Positions 1-11,544 of a stretch of DNA of 64,000 bases are shown here, one piece after another. The stretch covers positions 17,524,001-17,588,000 of the forward strand of contig NC_079888.1 in NCBI RefSeq assembly GCF_029227915.1, given 5' to 3'. The notes beneath the pieces were generated by a model. That model was not told where the DNA came from and did no database searches. It saw only the letters and a list, made by a program, of their open reading frames with translations. The stretch comes from Hydractinia symbiolongicarpus (Eukaryota > Cnidaria > Hydrozoa > Anthoathecata > Hydractiniidae). Position 1 is the first letter of the stretch. Each line of letters starts with the position of its first letter. The translations under genes and the position numbers were made by a program.

Positions 1-564
1 AGTAGCTATATACATTATGTTTATGTACCTAGTCAGCATTATGTCCAGCATTATATTCAGAAGATTCCGTCATTTTAATTAGAACGTAGCTACGCATAGG
101 AATTCCTTGATTATTTGACAGTGAACAGTCATCACTTGAATGTATGCTAGCTACGCACGTAGGGTATTGCATATCGCCTATTGCAGCAAACAGAAACGTA
201 TTTTTTATAAATGAATTTCTTCAGATTTCCAGTTTCCCTTCAGGTACGGATTAAGAATTTTTTGGCGGCTGTAAAATAGAGGTGTAATAGCTTTTCAGTG
301 CAATCAAAAACAACCGGAGACCTCGGACAGCGTTTTGGGCTGCAACGGGACCACCGCCTTTTACCGCCCTTGATCGTCAAAATAGCGTAAAAGTCAACCT
401 CTGGATGAGTCGTTGATAAACCAATCAACTTTTCATTTTTACTTCAAGCTATGTACATCTTAATTTTTTTGTACAACTTTAAACAGGAATTACAAACAAC
501 AATTTTCTATATCTATAAAAGACTTTTATAGATAGAATAACAATAGTTTTCACAATGATAGGGT
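1..564. other. No gene recognised
   Basis: Intergenic sequence. A 62-codon minus-strand frame at 240-428 lies in a locally GC-richer patch, but it has no recognisable domain or splice context and I do not call it a gene. Confidence 0.5.
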
Positions 565-680
<116 letters not shown>

Positions 681-1250
681 AAGACTCAAGTCATTCGGGT
701 AGACAACTGAGTATATTATAGATGAGTTCCAAACCTAGGACTCGTTGTACCAATCTGAATTACTTCAGTCATGAGAGTTGGTTTTAATGTTTTATGTTGC
801 ACATGGATATTTGTCAAAATTGATATGCTGAAAATCGTATATTGGGTCTCCAAAAATGGCTAATATAAGGAACTCAAGAAATATGACAGAAGTTTTTTGA
901 CTTTATTTCATCAAACCGATCTAAAAACATATCTTACAAAGTTGCAAGTTATTTTTAGAATTTTTACTGAAATTGGAACTTTTTCCCGTTCTTTATACCG
1001 CTGACACCAAAGTAGCTGCATGGACTAATCGGTTTGAAATTACTTTGCAATATTTTCCTAATAATAAAATTAGAAGTCCTAATGATGCACCACATTGGCA
1101 AGCCGTTCAATGTTCTTAATCCTAATTTTTCACGTAACCTTAATCGGGATTTTGCCTTAATGTACTTTGTCTTGATTCGCGAATGATTATTCGGTACAAA
1201 GCTATATGCAATATGCTATATGCGACTAAAGTGTTCGGATATGGTGTTTC

Positions 1251-1826
1251 GCAATTTAAGAAGTCCTATTCGCAATTTACGAGGTCCTATTTGCCATTTC
1301 GGTAGTCCTATTCGCAATTTACGAGGTCCTATTTGCAATTTAAGAAGTCCTATTCGCAATTTACGAGGTCTTATTTGCCATTTCGGTAGTCCTATTCGCA
1401 ATTTACGAGGTCCTATTTGCCATTTCGGTAGTCCTATTCGCAATTTACGAGGTCCTATTTGCCATTTCGGTAGTCCTATTCGCAATTTACGAGGTCCTAT
1501 TTGCCATTTCGGTAGTCCTATTCGCAATTTAAGAAGTCCTATTCGCAATTTGCGAGGTCCTATTCGCAATTTACGAGGTCCTATTTGCGAGGTCCTATTC
1601 GCAATTTACGAGATCCTATTTGCCATTTCGGTAGTCCTATTCGCAATTTACGAGGTCCTATTTGCCATTTCGGTAACCCTATTCGCAATTTAAGAAGTCC
1701 TATTCGCAATATGCGAGGTCCTATTCGCAATTTACGAGGTCCTATTTGCGAGGTCCTATTCGCAATTTACGAGGTCTTATTTGCCATTTCGGTAGTCCTA
1801 TTCGCAATTTGCGAGGTCCTATTAAT
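1251..1826. repeat. 21-bp minisatellite with two alternating unit types
   Basis: About 27 tandem units of roughly 21 bp alternate between a type reading CCTATTCGCAATTTACGAGG and a type reading CCTATTTGCCATTTCGGTAG. Occasional units are shortened, for example near 1588 and 1750. Because 21 is a multiple of three, long frames stay open on both strands and would encode seven-residue repeats. These frames look like a by-product of the period: there is no signal peptide, splice structure or flanking coding sequence. Confidence 0.95.
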
Positions 1827-3558
1827 GAGGTTTTTTCTTTTTTTTTGAAATTGTTTTTTCCCTTAAGCTAAGTAAGAATTTTGTTTCGCAATTTTCTAAC
1901 ATTTAGTTTAATAGTAAAGCAGATATTGCAGAGCAATCTCCCAAAGTGGTTAATTCACATCTACCGGGCATTATTTCTCCATTATCTAACTAATCACATT
2001 GCCCTATTTTTAAAAAATACGGATGCAACCCCTTACTTTAGAAAATAATTGTTTGTGGAGACCACGGACAAAACAAAACGGAAAAAAGAAATCACAGCAT
2101 TGCCTCGTGGTTATTAATTATGATAATTAATGCTTATCACGCTCTTTCTTTTTTAATTAGCTTTGCCGGCATTATTGCATATTATAAGCCAAAAAACCCA
2201 ATTGGGGAGAATGCACATTGCGATAGTTGAAGATAGTTGAAGCATTATGGAGATAATAAAATTAAAACCATGAAAGGAGCAATTCCCGAATTTTAGGTAT
2301 TCTAATACACCTTAATTCACGAAAATTCAATTGTACATGCGTTCCTAGGCTCTCCACCATTTTACAATATCGGAAAAAAGGAGGTAAAAATCGTGTTTTT
2401 AAGAGAGTTTGTTAGAGGCAAAAGCGTTTTTTATCCAGTTTTTTAACTTCCGTCGTATCAATTTCTTTCAAATTTTGAAGAAACGTTAATAATAATAAGA
2501 TACAACTTATGTGCAAGAAAAGTTATCACGAAAAAACGTGTTTTCTCATTAATAAACTCTTATAAAAGTGTGATGTTTACCTCCTCCGATCGCTAAATAA
2601 GCTGCGATGGAGTGTTAGTTTTCCCGAATTATTGTAAAGGTGTATTGTTTAGATCTTATACTGTCTCCACAAGGAAACGACTAACTGTTTGAACAAAGGA
2701 AAATAATCAAAAAGTAAGACAGCTAAACAACAAAAACAAGAAGGGGTCGTTGTTGCAAAAAAGTCTGATTCAGTAAGTTAAAACGTTTAAATAATAAAGA
2801 ATAACACAGTAACTTCGATTGATTTATCTGATTTATCATGTTCGAAACTTTATGGATATATTTATAAAAGCATTACGATGGAAACACATTTACAGATGCT
2901 CTTCCACATTCATTATTTTTGCAACCATGCGATCGATTTTGCCGTGCGTTTATTATTGCATAATTCTAGCAACAAATGTAATGGCGGTTCTGTAGGCGAA
3001 GAGAAATTGGGGTGGGTTTGTTATTTCTATGAAACATTTAAACATGTTCTGGTTGTCAGTTTTCAATAAAATTTTCAGGATGATGTTTTCTCATTTATAT
3101 CTTTCAATTTTTACAATTAAATAGGCACCTCAAAAAAAAGTTGCCTACAGGGTGATTACGCACCTTTAAAAGTCAAAATTTAAATACGTATTCAAGGCAA
3201 TTAATCGAGCATTTAAGGTACGAATGATAGCGGGAATTATCTTCTACTGCTGAGCACTTAATGTAACAAAAACCGTTTAGAGATGAATGCAGATGCATTG
3301 GTATCTACTAGCATATTCTTCCCTGCTTTTTTTGACAAATAACGTTACACATAAAAATGGCATAACTTTCATGACTATTAAATTTCAAAATAAAAAAAAA
3401 TAAAAAAAAATAAAAAAATAACTTACAAAACAATAACTTACAAAACAAATATTTCAAAAAATCTTCTCATTTCCATTGTCTTTTTTTACAATGACAGATG
3501 ACAACTAATCTCTACTATATATACTTGACAATAAATGTCGTGCACACATCAGGCGATA
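1827..3558. other. No gene recognised
   Basis: A+T-rich intergenic sequence. Only short chance frames are present, such as 2878-3069 on the plus strand, and no domain is visible. Homopurine/A-tract blocks occur at about 3390-3450. Confidence 0.5.
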
Positions 3559-3637
3559 AGTTTATTGAATCTGATAAACTAATTATGTCCAAGATATATT
3601 ATCTTGAACAAAATTAGCTTATCAGATTCGATAAACT
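3559..3637. repeat. Inverted repeat (hairpin), arms about 38 bp
   Basis: The left arm begins AGTTTATTGAATCTGATAAA and the right arm ends with its near-complement (TTATCAGATTCGATAAACT). The arms are almost adjacent, giving a long imperfect palindrome. It could be the relic of a MITE or an origin of small RNAs; the sequence alone does not decide. Confidence 0.8.
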
Positions 3638-4664
3638 TCAGCAATATTCTGTCAACTGCTAAAACGTTATCAGCTTTTCGTTCTTTAATATCATACTAAA
3701 ATGATTTAATCACCGTTTTATCGATAGGTTTATCCTTTTGCTTCTATTTCCCACCTATATGTTTGATAAGGAAAGAAAATGAGATTAAGAATTTCAACTT
3801 TCAAAAGTTTGTGTTTATTATTTTCCAGGAATATCCGAACACATTTAATGTGATATCCGAATATGGTGTCTATCAGTTGACAAATTTTGAAGTCCTTCGC
3901 AAGTAGTAATTTTGGCTATTTCTATATTATATTTGTCTAATTCAAAATTGTGAAAGTTCACTAGTTATTAAGACTGATTATTTAGTTATATCTAAACTTT
4001 TAGGTTGTGCTAATTGTTGCTAACCTGAAATCCTTTTTCTGATATTTCGTGGCACCTAATGTGGGTTATTTTATCATTCTGGCATGTTAGAAGTGCACCT
4101 TTAACGTCTACCTAGCCTACCCACGTATATGTGCAAAAGTTGCACTTCTGCCACCTACCGGCTGAGGAATATTGGGGAGTTCATGGTTTTGGCCAACTTC
4201 AAAAATTACTCAAAAAACTGTCGTTAACTATGCAATTTTTTTTTAATGAATGTATACTTCGTTTTTGAGAGAAGAATTAAATGTTAACTAGATTTGTGTC
4301 AGGATTATAGACAAGTGGCAGGGACAGCCTGGTTTATGTAAATAAAGTATATATACATCATTTTTTGTAGTGGGACCAATCCAAGCCGTTAGTGCGCACT
4401 GAAGAAATAGAGACAATTTCAAAAACTACATTTTATTGACTTTCTGACGGTATCAGTCCGTTTGAGCTACAACGTTCCATATTCGTACCAACATGTATTT
4501 GCGATATTTTTCCGACATTACTAGGTTGCATTGATTTTAAAAGTGAAACGTTATGCATTTGTTATAAAAATTAAAGTTTTAAACAGCTGTTTGTAGGCAA
4601 CGATGTGTGAAACATTTCAATGCTGGTGAGCTGACATCTACTGTAAGATGCAGATTCATAATAC

Positions 4665-4696
4665 ATTGTATGGATCTAAAATTGGATCCATACAAT
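4665..4696. repeat. Short perfect palindrome
   Basis: ATTGTATGGATC is followed after 8 bases by GATCCATACAAT, giving a 12-bp perfect stem. Its function is unknown. The surrounding 3.64-5.51 kb contains no recognisable gene. Confidence 0.8.
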
Positions 4697-5511
4697 CCAT
4701 CGCCGTAAGTAATCCACTGGATTTAAGATGCCCTTATACCGGTATTACAGAACTCCAACTGAATGTGCAATACGGTTAACTGTACTTAAGGGCTAAAACT
4801 GGCGTTCAACCTCCCATAAAATTCCAAATTTCCCAAAAAACATTTTTAGCCTGTACTGGACACATAATTTATCTGACAATACAATAGGGATAAGTATCTT
4901 TGGCCAAAGTGGATCGAAAGTCTGCATTTTGAATTCTTTTCTTGTCGAAACGCAAGCGTATTACAATCATTTTTACAATTTTTAAATAGCTTTCCTATTA
5001 TTCTACCTTCACTGAACGTCAATCAATCCATCCATTGCATTGTCAAGGCTCTTATGTCACTGCATTTTAAGCACAAGAATTTCAAATTGAAAGAAGTCAC
5101 GAGTACTCACAGCGAGGACTCTAAGGCGTTTCCTAAACAGTATACTTGTCATAGTTCACTCGTTTCACAGATTTAAGACTTTGGAACTCAGATGCAGAAG
5201 TGGTAAAGAAGTCAACTTGACAGCGTTCAACTTGTCCATTTGCGTGTAACAAGTCGTTTGGTTTGAAGTAATATCCTCAGAATGTTTATTCTCGGATTTT
5301 ATTTCTACGTTCATAGCCATCTTAACTCGAAAATTCACTTTGGTTCGGGATGTTTCCACCTTAGTATTAAAAAGATTTTTTATTTTTATTACCATTAACG
5401 ATTCATGCATGATTTCTTTGTTAGTAAATGTAGAAATAGTTACATACAAATTTTAGTCATCCACATGATGCTATGAAACTTAAGTTTTCAAAAAAGCGTA
5501 AAAATTACATA

Positions 5512-6042
5512 CAGTAGACATCGAATGCCGCTTAATTAGAACTTTCCGTTATTTCGACCAAATTTCTAAGTCCCTTGAGTTTGGTTTAATAAAGTCTTAT
5601 ATTTTGAGCTGCTTAATTCGAACTCCGCTAATTCGAACATTTCGCTAATTCAAACAATTTTTTAGTCCCAAGGCTGCATTATGCTTGTTAATTCGAAATT
5701 TTGTGTATCAATAAATAAAATCTTATGCATGGGAAAATAAGAAAAAAGCGTTTTCATTTTTATTCATAGTGGCAACATTTATTTCAATTTATCAATTAAA
5801 TAGGCATTTCCAATAAAATGAAGTTTACAAGGAATTTGGTGGCCTTGCCCATCGCCAAGAAAACAACGTTAAAAAATTTTTATAAAAAGTTGTAGTAAAG
5901 TTGTAATAAAGTTATATTAGCATAAAGCCTTTAAACGTTTATTAAATATCTTGTTTTTTCTGAACTTCTGATAATCCGAACATTCGGTAATTGGAACAAA
6001 TAATTTAGTCCCTTGTATGTTCGAATTAACGGACGTCTACTG
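5512..6042 (+). mobile_element. MITE, CAGTAGAC-terminal family, copy 1
   Basis: The element begins CAGTAGACATCGAATGCCG and ends with the complement of CAGTAGACGTCCGTTAATTC, and TA precedes its left end. An inverted second copy lies at 50291-50816 and is alignable throughout. CAG termini with a TA target suggest the Tc1/mariner-pogo superfamily. It carries no transposase and is therefore non-autonomous. Repeated 'TTCGAATTAACGG'-type motifs fill its ends. Confidence 0.85.
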
Positions 6043-7139
6043 ATTTATGTTTAAACCTACGAAGAAGGTTAGGGAGAAGTAGACTTTAAATTATCCAAAA
6101 ATTGTCACTCCCCCGCCCAATGTATATTTATACTCCATCCCACCTCCTACCATCCTACACTCTTGTTACACACTCCATCCCATTTTATTTTGGATACACC
6201 AAACGCTTTTTTCGTTTCTTTACTTTTACCATCAGGAAACAAATGTTTCATAGTATATTTGAATTTAATTTATAAGTTTGCAACGCAAAACCAAGGTAAA
6301 AAAACATACGTTTTCAATGTTCTCTGCTTGAGAATTGAAAAGCTCTCAAAAATTTCATCTTGCACGTATCCGCCTCTTTCTACAATAGTCATATACAAAA
6401 AATGCTGGTACGACTCCTCTGTTGTTTTTAGATTGCTCATAACAAGTAAACAAGAAACCGATTCCCAATTAGTAGATTTACAAAAGCATGAAGACACCCT
6501 TATACATGCCAATTATAGACACATCAGATGTGCCGAGCCAAACTATATTTTTAAGCACTCCACCACTTAAGCACTACTTGATTTAAATTTTTAATCAAAG
6601 TATAATGCAAAGTTGAAAGAGAGAAAAAGGACTGACATTAGTGACTTTTTCATTGTTTCTTCTTATTATTGTTTCCTTATGTCGTGTGTTAATTTGTTTA
6701 TGATTTTGTTACCTCTATACCCAAAGGTATTGAATAAGCGCCTAGCCACCAAATATGCGACCCGCGTAATACCAAAAAAATAATTGAGTGCCGAGGGCAA
6801 TTGAAAATTTACGGTGTTTTTTCGACATTTCACTGTTAAGGCTTTTTCCTTTTTCCGCGGAAAGGAAAAGAACGGACAGGACTTTCTTTGAATATCGATG
6901 TACTATCTAACATAAATTAAGAATAATTATTAATTATGCATGCAACTACGCAAGTGTTTGAATAATTAAACCTCTTAATTCAAACATATTTTAACTCGAT
7001 TATTTAGAATGTGCATATTAAAATTCTATATAAAACAATGTCGATGAAAAGAGTAAAGGAAGTTAAAAAATCTGTGAAGAGGGAATGAAATCAAAAAGAA
7101 TTTTCTCTAAGAAAGAAGACAAACTCGATACTTTCTTAA
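6043..7139. other. No firm gene; upstream region of the 7140 gene
   Basis: Overlapping frames at 6163-6570 (plus) and 6270-6512 (minus) have no recognisable domain. Sequence at 6735-6800, containing GAATAAGCGCC and GTAATACC, resembles the repeat at about 56330-56470. The last 60 bases before 7140 are purine-rich and could be a 5' untranslated region. Confidence 0.4.
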
Positions 7140-9931
7140 ATGGCGGAGAAGAATATTTACAAGATTTATTTACATATTGTTATTTTTTCTACTTTGTATA
7201 AAGATAATGTAAAAATGAAAATGTGGGTGAAAGGAGAAAATGTATTATCGTCGAATATCAACAGCCTTCGTGTTACCAGTGCACCAAAAACGAAGTCAAC
7301 TTTTATCATTCTCAGCTCATATCACATCAACAATATTCGTTTAGTAACAAATACACTGGGAAACAAAACTTTGCTAAGAACAACGGTCAAGCCAATTATT
7401 AGCATTACACAGGATCTGAAAAAACATAACACACCGATACTAACTTATACTTCCATAAATACACTTAATGTCAGGACCACCACTTTAATGAAAACGTCAT
7501 CAAAACATGTGATTTTAATTAATCCAACAAATTCGATTTATTCGATAACACCAATAAGCGAGTTTAGCGGAAATTTCAGCAGAAATTTTACTGAAGAGAC
7601 GTTTGGAAATTTAACAGTTAACTGTACGCATTATAATTCATCTGGTGTGAGAAACATAAGTTTATATAACTTAACCTTTGCAAGCAACTGTACAGAGGAG
7701 AAAGGTAATCTTACTCTATCCGTATAATGTGCTGTAGTTTGATAACATACCCAACAATCCTTGGCATTTTATAAGGTAAACAAGAAGTTTTATAATCGCG
7801 GTCCAAGGCTAGAATAATAATTAGTAGAATACAAAAGTAAAAAAATATCGAAGTGTAAGGCTATGACCAATCTCTTTTTCCGCATTTCATCTCTACGCGA
7901 AGTTAGACAGTATTAAAAAATCTTGAAACAAATTTGGCTATTTGTTTTTTTATTAATTTCTATTATTTATTGTTTTTAATTGCTTTTTAATTAGTCGAAG
8001 AAGAATTACCGTGGTATGAAGATCCAATAACATTCATGATTGCAGCAGCAAGCGTTATTTTTATTTGTCTGCTGGTTATTTTAAAATTTGTGCTTTCGTA
8101 CTGCAGGTAAGACTATATATTACTTTGTACGGAATAAACGATTCAATAATTAAACCGTGCAGTCATGCGAAAAAAAAGACCACGGGAAGAAAATGTTCTA
8201 TTTGCTTGAAAAGGCTTTTTTAAAAAGTCGCTCCCTATAATAATAGCCGTCGTCTGTCTGTCACTGCGCAAAGATACCGCAAGAAACGGAAGGGGATTTC
8301 ACCAAGGGTTGCCGATAAGTCTCTATAATAAAAGCCGCATTCTGTCTGTCTGTATGTCTGCATAAAACACGTCGTACTACGAAAACACGAAATTCGCTAT
8401 ATAAAGGATGAGCGAACCTGTGTATTTATCAAGGGGCTACCGACTAGCTTCTATAGTAATACTCGTCGTCTATCTGTTTCTACACAAAATGGTAACCGCA
8501 GTATCGAGACACACGAAATGCTGTTAATAAAGAACGGGTAAACTATCCATGGACCACTGACTGGTAGCTTGTAATCTTTTCTGCTTAATAATATTTAGAG
8601 CAGCCTCGTCCCAGGGCATTTCGCTTTGTTGATAAAGTAATAACGGCTGAGCAGCTAAAAGAGCCTTGGGACGAGGTGGCACTTGGAGCTAAAATTGAAT
8701 GCTTCGTGCAATATAACTAATATTTAGATTCTTAAGTAACATCACTCCAAAACACACCAAAATACTTCCTTTTAAAAATTTTCCTTTTTTGGTTTTTTTT
8801 TTTAATTACCATCTTTGCAATTTTTTTCTCAATAATCTTTGTTGGTAAAGAGTGCGGGTTGTGATGAAGACGTGGTAGTTTCATGCTCATGATTTCTACG
8901 TTCATAATATAGCAAAAATATCAAACATTGTTTTATATACAGCAGTGTATTTATGAAAAGTATGGAGTTGAAAATGGGGTTAAAGAATAGCCAGAGGAAA
9001 CTTTAGTTGGTGAAATATTAATGACTCTATTTCGACTAATATTTTAATTATTTAGCTTTTCGTGACTAAGAGGTTTAAAAAAACTGACAAAATTATATTC
9101 CACTGTTTAGATTGACAACCTAACTTTTCTCAGCAACACTTAACAAGAACTGTACCAAGTGTTTACAAGCTTAAAAATTTTGGTCAAAATGTTTTTGACG
9201 GTCATTTTAATAACAAAAGCTTCTTTAAAACAAAAAGTAGCATTTCTTATTGCCTCACCTGTGTAGGCTGTGATTTGTCGGTTAATTTTTCTTACACAAT
9301 CCTTTACTAAAATTAAAGTTAGTTCTCCTTGACAAATCATTCCGTTTGTACTGTTATTAGTGAAAGTCTCCTAGTGTAAACACAGGCTTATGTTACATAA
9401 ACTGATCTTTATCAACAAAATTCCGACAACTTTCAACAAAACGGGCAAAGTAATAAATGTTACAAATTAGGAAATTAAGTCATTTCTATAACAACAGGCC
9501 TTAAGCTTTGGTATAGCATGCGGCTTTTTTTTTTTCTTTTTAACCTTCAAAGGACGACTTCTCGAAGATTGAGACGCGATTGGTGACTGAGGATAAGACC
9601 TCCATAGTTCATATTCACCCTCTTTCCAAAACATAGGAGCACTTTTTATGAAAACCTAGTCCTCAGAAGCTGTAATGTTCCAAGTAGAACTGCGTTTGCT
9701 TAATTTGGCCCTGTCATTTGTGAGACTTTAAGACTTAAGTTGTTCTAATTCTAATTTCTTTAGTGTTATTATTTTTTGTTTTGTTTTTATTTCAGCAAAT
9801 ATTCCGGAGAGTATTACGTTCCACGATGGAAATTACCTCGCAGAAAAAAGGGAAAGGAAGGCTGGGTGCTAAGTCAAATAGACTGGATTCCAACCATTAG
9901 TGACGTCGAACCTCCGCCAGCTAAAAAGTAA
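7140..9931 (+). CDS. Single-pass membrane glycoprotein, unknown family (3 exons)
   Basis: Exons 7140-7704, 7995-8106 and 9796-9931 join in frame (phases 1 and 2) with GT-AG borders to give 270 residues. The ATG sits in a TAAATGG context. Residues about 7-20 are hydrophobic and could be a weak signal peptide; a true leader may instead lie in a missed upstream exon. Residues 30-140 are Thr/Ser/Asn-rich. Residues 140-188 carry a dense run of N-glycosylation sequons (NFS, NFT, NLT, NCT, NSS, NIS, NLT, NCT). A transmembrane helix spans about 200-222, after PWYEDP. The 48-residue tail is basic (RWKLPRRKKGK) and ends in Pro and Lys. The layout is that of a mucin-like type I surface protein. I recognise no family; it has no Ig-like or EGF cysteine pattern. 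Intron 2 hosts Helitron fragments. Confidence 0.7.
8232..8568 (+). mobile_element. Three tandem degenerate non-autonomous Helitron copies
   Basis: Units start near 8232, 8320 and 8448, each beginning with a relative of TCTCTATAATAATAGCCG followed by a TCTG-rich stretch. The second unit ends CCGACTAG, and the first ends in the equivalent but mutated CCGATAAG. The TC start and CTAG end match those of the better copies at 30978-31086 and 16113-16264. They lie inside intron 2 of the gene starting at 7140. Confidence 0.65.
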
Positions 9932-11300
9932 ACATAACGATGATAGTTAATGATGGACAGTTAAAAATTTATCTTAGAATGTTAGATCAGAAGAGAATGA
10001 TTTGGACGCAATTTGAAATTTTGACAAGAAAATCGCAAAAGAAATATGTGTTAATAAGTTTATAAATAATACTTATTCCTTGAAAGTAGGAAATATTGAA
10101 TTTAACAGAGTGGATAAATATTTAGCAGGAATCTGTATGCGATATTTGTCAGATGGACAAAGACAACATGAATAGGATTATTCCCATATCCAATTTTGTT
10201 CCACGAAATACACCTGCGAAAATGCTGAATAATCATAAAAACGAGATTAGTTGTAAGCAAATTCGAAATGCTCGATTGTTTACATACAATTTTAAAAAAT
10301 GTTTTAATAAAATGTTGCCTTTTACAGCTTTTTAATTTGGTCTTTTGAAGTTGTAGTAAAAAATTAGCTTTTTCATGCTGCAATTAGTCGACCCAGATCC
10401 TTTTATTTTAAGGAAAAAAAGAAAATCTCTAAGGCTAAGAGCAGCGTGTCAGAGAGACATTTACTACTGTTCCATTTTCAGCTGCTCTTCACAGCAGTGC
10501 AAATGCACAGCACTTCTAGCAGTATATCTCTAGCAAAGGGGGGATGGCATTTGATAATATGGGACGATCTGAAAAAGCTTAACTCTTAGTTAACATTTAT
10601 GCTTTGTTTTCTGCTGTGCATCGTAGCAGTAGGTTATTTTTATATTAGTATTATTATTTCAAATATTTATACAGGATGTATCCACTTCAGTGCTGCAAAC
10701 ACTGTGATTAATGTGGGCTCCGTAATCTAAATGTATGCATTAGGTATACACCGGCATTGCATACCCAATTTGCCTCACATGGTATGGGTTGATCCGTAGC
10801 TATGGTAAAGAAACTTGCTAAACGGGCCCGCGCTATGGACCGAACAAGAACTTTTTGATTACGAAGAGAACTTTATAACCACAAGGCCACGCACGTGTCA
10901 CTTACTTCACTAATTTAAAATGTTATACCCAGCCGGTAGTTTAAAAGAGAGACAACGGCCTATGGCCGGAAAGATAGTCCGAATCACTACATATTTAGGC
11001 TATTATTATTATTCATATTTACACAGGTTGACTACGTCAGAATATATACATATCTGGTATCAATGCAGGACCTGTACAAAAATAAATGAAAGTAAAAGCT
11101 AAAAATACTATAAAAATTTTGTTTCGAAGAGGCATAGTTAGTAAGTGCAGCACTCTTGGATAAAGACGACTGATGAGTAAGCAAGTAGGCACGTATCAGG
11201 ATAAGTCACTGTGAAGGAGAATGGCATAGTTGATCGTAAGTGTGAATGTGTGACTATATATATTAAAATGTGTCAAATAATCAAGTAAATAAAATAAGTT
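9932..11300. other. Intergenic; contains a tRNA-like SINE remnant
   Basis: Overlapping frames at 10102-10383 and 10153-10335 lie on opposite strands and look random. The only structured piece is the tRNA-like segment listed separately at about 10826-10893. Confidence 0.4.
10826..10893 (-). repeat. tRNA-like SINE head (degenerate)
   Basis: On the minus strand GTGGCCTTGTGGTTATAA resembles a pol III box A region. About 35 bases later TGTTCGGTCC resembles box B. An anticodon-like loop containing CTTCGTAA lies between them. The stems are too degraded for a functional tRNA, so a tRNA-derived SINE remnant is more likely. Confidence 0.4.
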
Positions 11301-11544
11301 ATTAAAATAAAATTTTCAGACACTGAGTCAAAAAGAGGCATCAGAATTGTTAAAACACCAACTGAGGTGAAATGCTATGACAGACTACTAAGAAAGCACA
11401 AGTTCAGACATCATCATACACAATGATACTGTTTCAAAAGAGGCGTGAGAAGTGATAGAAACACCGATTGAAGTTATGAAAGAAAGACTACCAGGAAAAT
11501 CATGACTGGCTAGGCACAATACATAAGTCACATATGAATATATA

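Noticed and set aside
1216-1848. Long frames on both strands encoding heptapeptide repeats
   Set aside because: They are produced by the 21-bp period of the minisatellite; no start context, signal peptide or splice sites support a gene.
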